From positions 1-51,130 of the forward strand of contig JAIPAJ010000003.1 in NCBI GenBank assembly GCA_021740125.1: a stretch of DNA of 51,130 nucleotides. The letters run 5' to 3'. Each line of letters begins with the position of its first letter. Position 1 is the first letter of the stretch. Position numbers and translations under genes: made by a program. The DNA comes from Leadbetterella sp. (GTDB lineage Bacteria > Bacteroidota > Bacteroidia > Cytophagales > Spirosomataceae). Below are positions 1-8,747 of the stretch, in pieces. The notes beneath the pieces are model-generated. The model was given only the letters and a program-made list of their open reading frames with translations, did no database searches and had not been told where the DNA came from.

Positions 1-239
1 AGGGCGGCTTTAACGGCATATACCCCACACTTTCTAGGGTTTATCCAACAGAAATCCGGTCTACAGGAGTGGGATTTGCTGTAGGCATTGGACGTTTTGG
101 AGCCATTCTTGGGCCATCGCTTTTTGGATTACTTTCAGATCAAAAACTCGGTATAGGGTTACTGTTCACGGTATTTTCTATCCCACTTATCGTAATGGGT
201 GTCAGCGTTTATAGCCTTAAATCCAAACGTTTAGAATAA
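1..239 (+). CDS. MFS transporter, C-terminal end (partial)
   Basis: The frame beginning at base 3 is open from the window edge to a TAA at 237-239 and gives 78 residues. It contains the segment YPTEIRSTGVGFAVGIGRFG followed by a hydrophobic helix and a short basic tail (SLKSKRLE). The YPTEIRSTG pattern is typical of the second half of major facilitator transporters, notably the aromatic-acid/sugar-acid H+ symporter branch. The dehydrogenase gene starts 7 bases downstream, so the two are probably one operon for uptake and oxidation of the same small polar substrate. The substrate cannot be named because the N-terminal two thirds lie outside the window. Confidence 0.85.
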   Translation, partial: GGFNGIYPTLSRVYPTEIRSTGVGFAVGIGRFGAILGPSLFGLLSDQKLGIGLLFTVFSIPLIVMGVSVYSLKSKRLE

Positions 240-246
240 ATTTTTT

Positions 247-1263
247 ATGAAAGCTGCATTTTTGAAAAACCCTTTAGAAATAGATTTTCAAGAAATCGAA
301 ATACCCGAGCCAGGTTTTGGAGAAGTTAGAATAAAACTTCAAAAAGTGGGTATCTGTGGCTCAGATGTTCACCTATTTTTGGGGCATCGGATATTGGAAA
401 AACCTACCATCATTGGCCATGAAGGCTTTGGTATTATTGATAAAATTGGTGCTGATGTAGAAAACCGAAAAATGGGAGAAAGGGTAGCTGTTGAACCTAA
501 TATTCCTTGCCAAAAGTGTAAATTTTGTCAACAGGGCAGAGGAAATATTTGTGTGAATAAACGAGTAAAAGGACTTAATGAAAGTGGTTGCTTTGCCGAT
601 TATGTAGTACTTCCAGAAGCATTTGCCTGGAAAATCCCTAATGAAATAAGCGATAAAGATGCAGTGGTATTGGAACCAACCGCAGTGGCAGTACATGCAT
701 TATTTAACACTAATACCAAACCTGGAGATACGATAGCCATTATTGGCCTCGGAGCTATTGGTTTATTAATTAACCATTTGGCCTTAGCCTTAGGATATAA
801 AGTACTAGTTTGCGAGCCACAACAAGAAAAGTTAAATTTGGCCATAAAAGAAGGAGCAATAGGTATAAAACCGGAAGGGAATGCTGATAATCAAGTAGCT
901 CAACTTTCAGAAGCCTGGGAAAAACACGAAATAGCAGCTGTGTTTGAATGTGCAGGGGTATCACAAACCGCATCGTTGGCAACGGCGGCGGCTCCGAGAG
1001 GTTCTGAAATTATATTGGTGGGACTTTCGGGAGGACTTTCGACATTTACTCCACTTAAAATCGCCCGAGAAGGCATTCATATCGTACCATCCATCATTTA
1101 TGATCATCCTGCCGATTTTAGAAGGGCGATTCAGCTAATCAAATCTGGAATTATCTCTCCAAGTAAAATCATTTCAAGAACATTGCCTTTTGATGATTTG
1201 CAATCGGCATTGGAATTGGCTGCGAAAGGCGATGAAAGCAAAATCATAATTGAATTTAACTGA
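247..1263 (+). CDS. Zinc-dependent medium-chain alcohol/polyol dehydrogenase
   Basis: This 338-residue protein is a full-length member of the MDR zinc alcohol dehydrogenase family, which oxidises sugar alcohols, sugar acids or threonine with NAD(P). Catalytic zinc ligands are visible as Cys37 (GICGSD) and His58-Glu59 (GHEG). The structural zinc site is Cys88, Cys91, Cys94 and Cys102, and a Rossmann glycine motif GLGAIG lies near residue 166. The architecture matches the idonate/sorbitol/galactitol-phosphate dehydrogenase group, but substrate cannot be read from the sequence. The gene follows the MFS transporter by 7 bases, which suggests a sugar-acid or polyol catabolic operon. The family call is firm and the exact activity is open. 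Confidence 0.9.
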   Translation: MKAAFLKNPLEIDFQEIEIPEPGFGEVRIKLQKVGICGSDVHLFLGHRILEKPTIIGHEGFGIIDKIGADVENRKMGERVAVEPNIPCQKCKFCQQGRGNICVNKRVKGLNESGCFADYVVLPEAFAWKIPNEISDKDAVVLEPTAVAVHALFNTNTKPGDTIAIIGLGAIGLLINHLALALGYKVLVCEPQQEKLNLAIKEGAIGIKPEGNADNQVAQLSEAWEKHEIAAVFECAGVSQTASLATAAAPRGSEIILVGLSGGLSTFTPLKIAREGIHIVPSIIYDHPADFRRAIQLIKSGIISPSKIISRTLPFDDLQSALELAAKGDESKIIIEFN

Positions 1264-1320
1264 ACAAAAACTTCTTTTTTTAAATTATTCTCAAAAGTTC
1301 GGAAGACAAAAAGAGTAAAT

Positions 1321-2385
1321 ATGACTCAAAAAATATTAAAAAAAGAAACGCCAGAAAGCAAGAAATCTAAACTCCAACAAAAATATGAGAGCTTACTGAA
1401 GGACATTGAAAAACGAAAAAAGCAGCACAAAAACCTAACTGAAGGCTTGCGTGTGGCTATTCCGCGTGTCATATCTGAACTTCAGCCTTTGGCAAAAAAT
1501 GAAAGCGAATGGCATATAAAGAAATTACATCGTTTAGATGAAATTGTGGACGAAATAGTAATCTCAAAAACAAAAAAAGAAATATTTGTCACCTATATTT
1601 TAGATGAAATTTGTTTGTTTTTAACCTCCTCGCATCCTGATAATGAAGAATTAAAATATCTATATCAAAAATACGCCAAAGAAGCATTTAACTTTAACAA
1701 CACTCCAAAACAGTTCGATTTCGAAGAGAAAAAACAACCAACTTCAGAAGAAATAGTAGATAAAAAGGAGGATCATGCTTCATTTGAAACAAATGGAAAA
1801 AATTCTGATGCGAAATTTAACAAAAAAGAAAAGCAACCAAACAAAAAGCAAAAGAAAGAATTAGACGCACAAAAAATTCTTGCACTTGATGCCAAAGCCA
1901 TCTATTTTAGGCTTATAAAAAAATATCATCCTGACCGCCAGCAGGACCTCGAAAAACAAAAAGAGTACACTGAAATTTCAAAATTGGTCACCAAGGCGTA
2001 CAAAGAAAATGATTTTATGGCCTTATTGAGACTTCAGGTAGAATATATCGAAGAAAACGAAAATGATGCACACGCTCTAGCCGATGATATGATTGAGCGA
2101 TATAACAAAATATTACTTGGCCAACTAACCGAACTCAACTTAACGGTTCTTCAAGCCAAAAGAAACGCTCACGGTTTGTTTGAAGACTTTTTCGATGAAA
2201 ATTATACTTTTTCAGAAAAGCTATTCGAAAAAAAGAAATGGGAAATTGAAATTAGTATCTCCAAAATCAAACAAAATATTGAAGAATCTCATTTACAAAA
2301 AAAGGGCTGGTTTAAACAATGGCTCAGGGAGTTACAGGAACTTAATGACAAGAAAGCTTTAGATATATTTTATAATAGATTTTGA
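1321..2385 (+). CDS. Charged coiled-coil protein with J-domain-like segment
   Basis: This 354-residue protein is soluble and very rich in Lys and Glu. Residues about 1-60 and 130-180 look like coiled coil or low-complexity linker. Around residues 183-235 there is a J-domain-like segment: a helix ending in KKYHPDRQ, so the HPD signature is present, followed by a helix containing EISKLVTKAYKENDF. J domains stimulate DnaK-type Hsp70 ATPases through HPD. The remainder matches nothing I recognise, and there is no zinc finger or DnaJ C-terminal domain. It is 57 bases after the dehydrogenase gene and probably separately expressed. The HPD helix pair is convincing; the cellular role is unknown. Confidence 0.7.
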   Translation: MTQKILKKETPESKKSKLQQKYESLLKDIEKRKKQHKNLTEGLRVAIPRVISELQPLAKNESEWHIKKLHRLDEIVDEIVISKTKKEIFVTYILDEICLFLTSSHPDNEELKYLYQKYAKEAFNFNNTPKQFDFEEKKQPTSEEIVDKKEDHASFETNGKNSDAKFNKKEKQPNKKQKKELDAQKILALDAKAIYFRLIKKYHPDRQQDLEKQKEYTEISKLVTKAYKENDFMALLRLQVEYIEENENDAHALADDMIERYNKILLGQLTELNLTVLQAKRNAHGLFEDFFDENYTFSEKLFEKKKWEIEISISKIKQNIEESHLQKKGWFKQWLRELQELNDKKALDIFYNRF

Positions 2386-2561
2386 TAATCTAGCTCAAGA
2401 AATTTAATCAAATAGAGATTGATATTTCGAAACTTTAGCGTCAACACTGAGTTGTACTTCTTGAGCACTATTTATATCCTTTGATAACAGAATATTTTAA
2501 CAGTTTTTGTCGTTTTCTTAAAAGCATTTAGGTTATTTTTGACCAATACAATAAAAACCAC

Positions 2562-2577
2562 CCGATAACTATCGGGA
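2562..2577. repeat. Short palindrome in the 2386-2636 intergenic gap
   Basis: CCCGAT-AACT-ATCGGG forms a perfect 6-bp stem 60 bases before the T9SS cargo gene. Palindromes of this CCCGATnnnnATCGGG type recur in Bacteroidota intergenic DNA as far as I recall. No U-tract follows on either strand, so I do not call it a terminator. The rest of the 251-base gap is AT-rich and shows no gene. Confidence 0.4.
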
Positions 2578-2636
2578 TTCCGTTAACCTTTGGGACATAA
2601 ACAGCGTATTTGTAAGCACATAAGCGAAGCTTTACT

Positions 2637-5495
2637 ATGAGAAAAACCTTTCACTTTCTTTTTATATTGATATTGGCCTGTCCATTTTGGAGTTATGCCA
2701 CCCACTTGCGTGCCGGCGAAATTACAGCCAAACGGGTATCTGAAACCCAACTTACCTACAAAGTGACGTTGACCACATTCACGGATCAGGTAAATGGTAG
2801 AGCGGCTAACGACGGGCAGGAAACCGTGAGTTTCTATTTTGGTTTTTCTACGAATAAAGTGGAGTCGTATAATGTAACCCGAAAAAAGAAATTTCTGATC
2901 AGTCCGACTACCATGTGTAACGTTTATGACACCACATTTACGTTTCCGGCACCAGGCAGATACACCATAAGTTGCGGAATAGTTAACCGAAATGAACGAA
3001 CCATAAACCTTCCTCAACCTTCCGAAAACATCAGTTTTTTTGTTCAAACTACCATCGTTATCAGTTCGAGTTTCGGTTTAAATAGCACACCCGTTTTGCT
3101 CAATATTCCTTTAGATTCCGCTGCAATAGGCAAAAGATTCATTCATAATCCTGGTGCTTTTGATATTGATGGAGACAGCCTTTCATATAAATTAACAACA
3201 CCTCAACGAGACAAAGGCGTAGACACTGGGATAGGAGAGTTTATTGCGGGATACCTCGACCCTAGCACAGTTGGGCCATCCCCTGTACTCAATCAAGCAG
3301 GTACGGGTCCTGCAACTTTTAGAATAGACCCACGAACGGGTGACCTCATTTGGGATGCTCCGAGAGAAATAGGGCAGTATAACGTTGCATTTATTATAGA
3401 AGAATGGCGAAAAGCTCCAGATGGAACTTATATAAAAATCGGGGAAATAGTCCGAGATATGCAGATAATTGTGGCAGAATCAGACAATAATAGTCCTGAA
3501 CTCATTCTTCCGCCAGATATCTGTATAGAAGCAGGTAAAAAGCTAGAGTTTGAAGTAAAAGCAACAGACAAAGACGACCAACCGCTTAAAATAACCTCCA
3601 CTGGAGGAGTTTATAATCTCGATGCCAATGGACTGTTTTTCAAATACGTAGAACCTGAAGCAGCGAAATTTAAAGCCGCGGTTACGAAAAAACAAGCCAA
3701 TGGAACTTTCACGTGGAACACCAACTGTCTGCATGTGCGTGAGCAAGCTTATGACGTACTTTTTAAAGTGGAAGATAATCCCGGACGATTTGATATTCAA
3801 CTGGTTGATATTAAAACCATTAAAATAAGTGTACTCCCACCTAGGCCCCTAGGACTTACGGCATTTGAAACTGATGCTGGCATAAAGCTCACATGGCAGG
3901 CACAAAAAGTTTGTAAGACAGCAGGCAAAATATTGGTTTACAGAAAAAGCGGTTGTAGTGGACTAAATCCAGGTGAATGTGCTTCAGGTATTCCGAATGA
4001 TTGGGGATATTCTCTCGTAGGAGAAGTGAATGTAGCAGACAGCTCTTACCTCGACACCAAAGCTGACAAAGGATCAATCTACAGCTATAGATTGGTGACC
4101 GAGCTAGCCGTGAATCAATTCTTAAACATGCAAAGTGCTCCTTCAACAGAGTTTTGTATTGGATCCGAAATAAAACAAGGCATGAATGTCATGACGAAGG
4201 TATCAGTCACTAAAACCGACCTTACGACTGGCGAAATATTGGTAAACTGGACAAAGCCTTTGGACCTGAAAATAGAGGAAAACAAAGGCCCATATGCGTA
4301 CAAACTTTACAGAGCAATAGGAATTGGTGGTGAAAACTACACCCTAGTACATACCCAAAACACGCTATTAAACACAGCAGCAGACACTATTTTTACAGAC
4401 AAAAACCTCAATACCAAAGAGTTGGTTTACAGATACAAAGTGGAGTTTTATACAGAAACGAGCAAATTGTTCAGTAGTTCTGCAGTGGCTTCAAGTGTGA
4501 AGCTGGGTGTGTTGCCAGACGACAAGTCCTTGAAACTCTCTTGGGAAGCCAACGTGCCTTGGTCAAACGAAAACCGCACTCATTTTATCTACAGAGAAGA
4601 TAAACTCAATTTGGGCAAGTTTAATCTGGTAAAAAAGGTTAATGTAACTTTAGCCAATACTTTTAGTTTTACCGATAAAGGGCTAGATGAGGAAAAAGCG
4701 GATGGAGACATCTCGTATGACATCCAAAATGGAGAAACACACTGTTATTTTGTGGTTACCTATGGTGCTTATGCCGAGCTTCCACAGTATGGTGTTCTAG
4801 AGAACTACTCTCAAATAGCTTGTGGAAGTCCATCTGATAAGTCGCCACCTTGTCCACCTGCTATTGTAAATACACCAGGAGGAAGCGGCTCAGGTTGTGT
4901 GGGGCTTACTGCAAAAGATTTTTGTGATGACAATGTATTTGTAAATAAGATAAATTGGAACACCCCAACTACAAACGGCACAGCTGCATGCAGGCAAGAT
5001 ATTGCGTCTTACAGTATATTTTTCGCTAGATATGAAGACGAAAAACCAACTTTAATTGCTGTACAAGATGCCTCCTCTGGTACTACGTTTTCGCATAGAA
5101 GAAATTCAAAAGACGGCTTTGCTGGATGCTATTATATTTCTGCCAAAAATTCGATAGGAATTGAAAGTGAAATTAGCAACAAAATATGCTTTGACAACTG
5201 CGAAGACTTGAGTTTCCCGAATGTGTTTTCACCCAACAATGATGGCAAAAACGACACTTTCTCTCCTTTGAATTGTCCTGCTTTCATCAATAATATAAAT
5301 TTCGACCTTTATTCTTCTCAAGGATTAAAAGTGGCTACAAGCAATGGTGAAAGGCTCGAATGGGATGGTAAAGACCTAAAAGGCAAAGACTTGCCTGCTG
5401 GTGTCTATTATTATTATATCTCGGTGAATTTTGAAAAGCTAGACAGGGCGGGAATTACCAAGACTTTCAAGGGTTATTTGACATTGATTAAGTAA
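2637..5495 (+). CDS. T9SS type B sorting-domain cell-surface protein
   Basis: This 952-residue secreted protein starts with a signal peptide (MRKTFHFLFILILACPFWSYA) followed by the HLRAGEI stretch common at the mature N-terminus of such proteins. The middle, roughly residues 130-800, consists of beta-sandwich-like segments: a cadherin/Ig-like part near 150-400 (DIDGDSLSY, ATDKDDQPL), then fibronectin-III-like blocks. The last ~85 residues are a classic gliding-motility-associated C-terminal domain (FPNVFSPNNDGKND, then WDGKDLKGKDLPAGVYYYYI), the type B sorting signal that sends cargo through the type IX secretion system. It is probably a surface adhesin or structural protein. An AT-only inverted repeat (AAAATGAA/TTCATTTT) overlaps and follows the stop codon at 5495-5512 and may end the transcript. 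Confidence 0.9.
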   Translation: MRKTFHFLFILILACPFWSYATHLRAGEITAKRVSETQLTYKVTLTTFTDQVNGRAANDGQETVSFYFGFSTNKVESYNVTRKKKFLISPTTMCNVYDTTFTFPAPGRYTISCGIVNRNERTINLPQPSENISFFVQTTIVISSSFGLNSTPVLLNIPLDSAAIGKRFIHNPGAFDIDGDSLSYKLTTPQRDKGVDTGIGEFIAGYLDPSTVGPSPVLNQAGTGPATFRIDPRTGDLIWDAPREIGQYNVAFIIEEWRKAPDGTYIKIGEIVRDMQIIVAESDNNSPELILPPDICIEAGKKLEFEVKATDKDDQPLKITSTGGVYNLDANGLFFKYVEPEAAKFKAAVTKKQANGTFTWNTNCLHVREQAYDVLFKVEDNPGRFDIQLVDIKTIKISVLPPRPLGLTAFETDAGIKLTWQAQKVCKTAGKILVYRKSGCSGLNPGECASGIPNDWGYSLVGEVNVADSSYLDTKADKGSIYSYRLVTELAVNQFLNMQSAPSTEFCIGSEIKQGMNVMTKVSVTKTDLTTGEILVNWTKPLDLKIEENKGPYAYKLYRAIGIGGENYTLVHTQNTLLNTAADTIFTDKNLNTKELVYRYKVEFYTETSKLFSSSAVASSVKLGVLPDDKSLKLSWEANVPWSNENRTHFIYREDKLNLGKFNLVKKVNVTLANTFSFTDKGLDEEKADGDISYDIQNGETHCYFVVTYGAYAELPQYGVLENYSQIACGSPSDKSPPCPPAIVNTPGGSGSGCVGLTAKDFCDDNVFVNKINWNTPTTNGTAACRQDIASYSIFFARYEDEKPTLIAVQDASSGTTFSHRRNSKDGFAGCYYISAKNSIGIESEISNKICFDNCEDLSFPNVFSPNNDGKNDTFSPLNCPAFINNINFDLYSSQGLKVATSNGERLEWDGKDLKGKDLPAGVYYYYISVNFEKLDRAGITKTFKGYLTLIK

Positions 5496-5646
5496 AAATG
5501 AAACTTCATTTTAAAACTAGACTGTGAAACTTTAACATTAAGTAAATTAAGAGGTTAAGAACATTGGGACTAAAAACAACCCTTCATGTCCCTTCATATT
5601 CTTCACCCCTTCATGTTAAAAAAATCAAAAACACTATAAAACAAAA

Positions 5647-5666
5647 AAGGGAGCAAAAGCTCCCTT
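5647..5666 (-). terminator. Intrinsic terminator of greA
   Basis: Read on the minus strand, AAGGGAGC-TTTT-GCTCCCTT forms an 8-bp stem followed by a run of T. It begins 22 bases after the greA stop codon. This is a textbook Rho-independent terminator. Confidence 0.85.
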
Positions 5667-5688
5667 AAATGTTCTTATAAACAATCGA

Positions 5689-6159
5689 TTACATCGAAAT
5701 CTCTACTACTTCAACCTCCACCATACCAGCAGGGGCTTGAATTTGTGCTTTGTCGCCTACTTTCTTACCTAAAAGACCCTTTGCAAAAGGTGAGTTGATC
5801 GAGATTTTGCCTTGTTTCAGGTCAGCCTCTTCCTCCGCCACCAAAATGTAGGTCATTATTGCACCGTTTTTGGCGTTTTTGATTTTCACTTTGTTCATCA
5901 AAGAAACTGAAGAAATGTCTATCGTAGACTCATCCAAAATTCTTGCGTTCGAAAATAATATTTCTAACTTCGAAATCTCTCCTTCCATCAAGCCTTGAGC
6001 ATCTTTGGCGGCATCATATTCGGCATTTTCAGATAAGTCTCCTTTGTCTTTGGCTTCAGCTATGGCTTTTGATATTTCTCTTCGTCCACGTGTTTTGAGG
6101 TCGTTGAGTTTGTTTTTCAAATTATCATATCCTTCCTGTGTATAATATTGAAATGACAT
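5689..6159 (-). CDS. greA: Transcription elongation factor GreA
   Basis: At 156 residues this is the normal length for GreA. The N-terminal ~75 residues form the antiparallel coiled coil that enters the RNA polymerase secondary channel. The tip carries the acidic pair in DLSENAEYDAAKDAQ (residues about 41-55), which rescues backtracked complexes by stimulating RNA cleavage. The C-terminal FKBP-like domain contains NSPFAKGLLGKKVGD. The gene is monocistronic, with its own terminator. Its leader carries two terminator-like hairpins behind a consensus promoter, which suggests attenuation (see the separate entries). Confidence 0.95.
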   Translation of the reverse strand: MSFQYYTQEGYDNLKNKLNDLKTRGRREISKAIAEAKDKGDLSENAEYDAAKDAQGLMEGEISKLEILFSNARILDESTIDISSVSLMNKVKIKNAKNGAIMTYILVAEEEADLKQGKISINSPFAKGLLGKKVGDKAQIQAPAGMVEVEVVEISM

Positions 6160-6188
6160 GTTTTTTAAGTTTTAATGTTAATACTACT

Positions 6189-6219
6189 AAAAAAAAGAAC
6201 CCGCCCTCTCAGGCTGGGT
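6189..6219 (-). terminator. greA: Second terminator-like hairpin in the greA leader
   Basis: On the minus strand ACCC(A)GCC pairs with GGCGGGT around the loop TGAGAG, with one bulged base (6199-6219). TTC and eight consecutive T (6196-6189) follow. The hairpin ends about 30 bases before the greA start codon, so it lies inside the untranslated leader. A hairpin plus U-tract in this position would be expected to release a short RNA or reduce greA expression. Confidence 0.65.
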
Positions 6220-6221
6220 AG

Positions 6222-6252
6222 AAAAAAAAAGAACGGCGAAAATCGACCGTTC
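6222..6252 (-). terminator. greA: First terminator-like hairpin in the greA leader
   Basis: On the minus strand GAACGG (6252-6247) pairs with CCGTTC (6236-6231). An inner CGA/TCG pairing and one bulged base extend the stem to about 9 bp, followed by nine T (6230-6222). It lies about 80 bases downstream of the consensus promoter at 6337-6366. No other minus-strand gene lies upstream, so the only transcript it can act on is that of greA. Confidence 0.65.
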
Positions 6253-6336
6253 CTGATATTAAATAAAATCAGAAACTTGGCTAAGTTTTGCTAGAAAATG
6301 TAAATTCCGTTTTTTGCATTCTTTTCATATAAGCAA

Positions 6337-6366
6337 CAAAGATAACACTTTTTTTTGGTGTGTCAA
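6337..6366 (-). promoter_or_regulatory. greA: Consensus Bacteroidota promoter of greA
   Basis: On the minus strand TTG (6366-6364) is followed after 19 bases by TATCTTTG (6344-6337), an exact match to the Bacteroidota -7 consensus TAnnTTTG at a normal distance. Transcription would start near 6331 and leave a leader of about 170 bases before greA. A 15-codon reading frame (6328-6281, minus) begins at the predicted transcript start. It could be a leader peptide but may be chance. The rest of the 6160-6625 gap is AT-rich, with nothing else recognised. Confidence 0.6.
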
Positions 6367-6625
6367 GCTAATTTTTTGGGGTGGATATTGGTCCGTTTAT
6401 AATTTCATCATTTAGCGAAAAATGGACTAAAACTATTTATTTCATAATTTGACGTGAATTAAGCTCCGGCAAATACCGATTCAATTCATAGAAATAAGCA
6501 TGGATTGTTTTAAAAATCAAATTACAATTATAGTATCTAAACCAAATCTAGACTTTTGAGGTTATCAAATTGTTATGAAATTATAACCACGACTATATTG
6601 TCGCATTACGGATTTTAAAACTTCC

Positions 6626-7414
6626 ATGTCGAAACTCGCTCCTGAGGACAAATTTATTGATTTTTCGGATTATGGTCGGCCTATTGCTAGAGGAATAGCA
6701 ACCTTCTTAAAAAACACCAAGATCACGCCTATTCATATTACATTGGCATTTGGGGTGTCTGGTTTGTTGGCCATTTACCTTATTTTTGCAGAATATTATT
6801 GGGCTGCTGCATTTTTTCTTATTCTAAAATCGATACTCGACGCTGCTGACGGCGAACTTTCTCGCCAAAAAAATACGCCTTCGTATGTGGGTAGATATTT
6901 GGATAGCATTTTTGACATAATCCTTAATTTTCTTCTCTTGTTCTCAATTGGCCATCTGTCCAACACGCCCATTTGGCAGACTTTCGTGGCTTTTAACTGT
7001 GTACAATTGCAAGGTACTTTGTACAATTATTACTATGTCATTCTAAGGAATATCACTATAGGTGGTGACAACACCAGCAAGGTTTTTGAGCAAAAGGCAC
7101 CAATAGCTTTTGCTGGTGAAAATCAGAAAACCGTGAACGTCATGTTTAAGATATTCAATGTTTTATATGGCTTTTTTGATAGATTCGTCCAAGCACTTGA
7201 AGCCACCGCTCACCGCTCCAAAAACTACCCCAGCTGGTTTATGAGCTTGGTTTCAGTTTATGGTTTGGGATTTCAGTTGCTCATAGTTGCTTTATTTTTG
7301 TCTTTGGACAAAATGACTTTTATCGTTCCCTTTTTTATCGGTTATACGTTATTATTGCCAATCATGATTATGGTACGTAAGTCTTTGAATGAATATTCAA
7401 AAAAATCCAGCTGA
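6626..7414 (+). CDS. CDP-alcohol phosphatidyltransferase family membrane protein
   Basis: This 262-residue integral membrane protein has about six hydrophobic segments. It carries the family signature D-x2-D-G-x2-(A/S)-R-x8-G-x3-D-x3-D: Asp72, Asp75-Gly76, Ser79-Arg80, Gly89, Asp93 and Asp97. Ser replaces the usual Ala, which is tolerated in the family. These enzymes move a phosphoalcohol group from a CDP-alcohol to a second alcohol in phospholipid synthesis and need a divalent metal bound by the Asp residues. Whether the product is phosphatidylglycerophosphate, a phosphatidylserine or an inositol-type lipid cannot be told. It is transcribed divergently from greA. Confidence 0.88.
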   Translation: MSKLAPEDKFIDFSDYGRPIARGIATFLKNTKITPIHITLAFGVSGLLAIYLIFAEYYWAAAFFLILKSILDAADGELSRQKNTPSYVGRYLDSIFDIILNFLLLFSIGHLSNTPIWQTFVAFNCVQLQGTLYNYYYVILRNITIGGDNTSKVFEQKAPIAFAGENQKTVNVMFKIFNVLYGFFDRFVQALEATAHRSKNYPSWFMSLVSVYGLGFQLLIVALFLSLDKMTFIVPFFIGYTLLLPIMIMVRKSLNEYSKKSS

Positions 7415-7561
7415 TTGGAGTTTTGGTAGGCTAATTTTTAAATAGTTTAGTGAAAATAGTATAAATATTTTTAAATTGCAGTCGTTGTAAACCATAGACC
7501 AAAAACTGCCTAAATTATAGCAGTAATTTGGTTTCGTTTTTTCAATTAAACAATTAAGAAA

Positions 7562-7669
7562 ATGGCAAAAGCACAAGACGCTAAAAAAGCTGTAAAAAAA
7601 GAACCTACCAAAACAGCAAAAGAAAAAAAGCAGGAAAAACAAGAAAAGAAAAACAGAAAAGACTATTGA
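7562..7669 (+). CDS. Small lysine-rich protein (35 aa)
   Basis: A short frame ATG...TGA encodes 35 residues, of which about 15 are Lys (it begins MAKAQDAKKAVKKEPTKTAK and ends in KNRKDY). A strong terminator starts immediately after the stop codon, which supports a real, independently terminated small gene. The composition suggests binding to RNA, DNA or the ribosome, but no family is recognised. It lies 37 bases upstream of mnmH and would end transcription before that gene. Confidence 0.55.
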   Translation: MAKAQDAKKAVKKEPTKTAKEKKQEKQEKKNRKDY

Positions 7670-7696
7670 AAAACACCCTTTTGTGGTGTTTTTTTT
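7670..7696 (+). terminator. Intrinsic terminator after the small basic gene
   Basis: AAAACACC (7670-7677) pairs with GGTGTTTT (7685-7692) around a 7-base loop, and the run of T continues to 7696. It follows the 35-residue ORF directly, and its end lies 11 bases before the mnmH start codon. Confidence 0.75.
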
Positions 7697-7706
7697 ATTA
7701 AAAAAT

Positions 7707-8747
7707 ATGGCAATCAAGAAAATTGAAATCGGGGAATTTGTTGCAATATTTAAGGAAAACTTGGTTTTAGATGTAAGAAGCCCCGTTGAATATGCTCATG
7801 CCCACATACCTACCGCTTATAGTTTACCCCTGTTTACCAACGACGAACGAAAAGTTGTGGGTACGGCATATAAGCAAGAAAGCAAAGAAAAAGCTATAAA
7901 AATAGGATTAGAATACTTCGGCCCAAAAATGAGAGCCCTGGTAGAAGAGGTAGAAGAGTTGGTGAGAACCAAAAACACAAAAATACTGGTGCATTGTTGG
8001 CGTGGCGGTATGCGAAGTGGTGGTGTAGCCTGGTTATTAGATCTATATGGATTCGAAGTATATCAGTTGATTGGTGGCTATAAAGCATATCGCAATTGGG
8101 TTCTGAGCCAATTTGAAAGGCCTTATGATATTACCATTTTGAGCGGAAATACGGGAAGTGGAAAAACGCCTTTGCTTCATGAATTAGAAAAGTCAGGAAT
8201 GCAAATGGTTGATTTAGAGGCCATTGCCAATCATAAAGGTTCAGCTTTAGGTGGCATCAATCAACCTCCACAACCTAGCCAAGAGATGTTTGAGAATCTG
8301 CTTGCACAAGAATTCTCCCTTAAAAATTTAGCGGAAAACATTCTTCTCGAAGACGAAAGTCAACGAATCGGTAATGTAAATATTCCAAATATTTTATGGC
8401 AAAAAATGAAAGAAAGCGATCTGATTTATCTCCAAATTCCGTTTGACGAACGCCTTAAATATTTGGTAGAAGAATACGGAAAACTTCCATTTGGCGAACT
8501 GAAAAGTGCAATTTTAAGAATACAAAAAAGACTTGGCGGACTCGAAACCAGGAATGCCCTACAACATTTAGAGAGTCAAAATCTGAATGACTGTTTTGGT
8601 ATTTTACTGCGATATTACGATAAATGGTATGAAAAAGGCCTTCATGCCAAAGAAATTGGAGAGGTTATTAAAATAGAAGGAGAAAGCGTGAACGTTGAAT
8701 CAAACGCAAAAAAAATTATAGAACGACAATGGAAGAAATTAAACTAA
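7707..8747 (+). CDS. mnmH: tRNA 2-selenouridine synthase (SelU/MnmH)
   Basis: MnmH replaces sulfur by selenium in 2-thiouridine at the tRNA wobble position, using selenophosphate and a geranylated intermediate. The N-terminal rhodanese domain (residues ~1-130) carries the active cysteine at position 97 in [11 protein letters not shown], the same position as in Escherichia coli SelU. A P-loop domain follows (GNTGSGKT, residues ~152-159). I chose ATG 7707 ([11 protein letters not shown], 346 aa); an upstream GTG at 7683 lies inside the preceding terminator. The gene overlaps selD by 19 bases, which fits because SelD supplies its selenium donor. Confidence 0.93.
   Translation: MAIKKIEIGEFVAIFKENLVLDVRSPVEYAHAHIPTAYSLPLFTNDERKVVGTAYKQESKEKAIKIGLEYFGPKMRALVEEVEELVRTKNTKILVHCWRGGMRSGGVAWLLDLYGFEVYQLIGGYKAYRNWVLSQFERPYDITILSGNTGSGKTPLLHELEKSGMQMVDLEAIANHKGSALGGINQPPQPSQEMFENLLAQEFSLKNLAENILLEDESQRIGNVNIPNILWQKMKESDLIYLQIPFDERLKYLVEEYGKLPFGELKSAILRIQKRLGGLETRNALQHLESQNLNDCFGILLRYYDKWYEKGLHAKEIGEVIKIEGESVNVESNAKKIIERQWKKLN

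Noticed and set aside
2583-3047. Minus-strand 154-codon frame
   Set aside because: It is antisense to the signal peptide and first domain of the T9SS cargo gene, with no known family.
6281-6328. 15-codon leader peptide before greA
   Set aside because: It starts almost at the predicted transcript start, shows no ribosome-site signal and no codon bias of known attenuation peptides. Kept only as a remark in the greA leader finding.
7670-7692. Sequence resembling the 17-bp element (CACCCTTTTGTGGTG)
   Set aside because: It forms the stem-loop of a terminator with a T run, has an extra C, and no GAnnTTTG box lies 48 bases away. The likeness comes from the hairpin.
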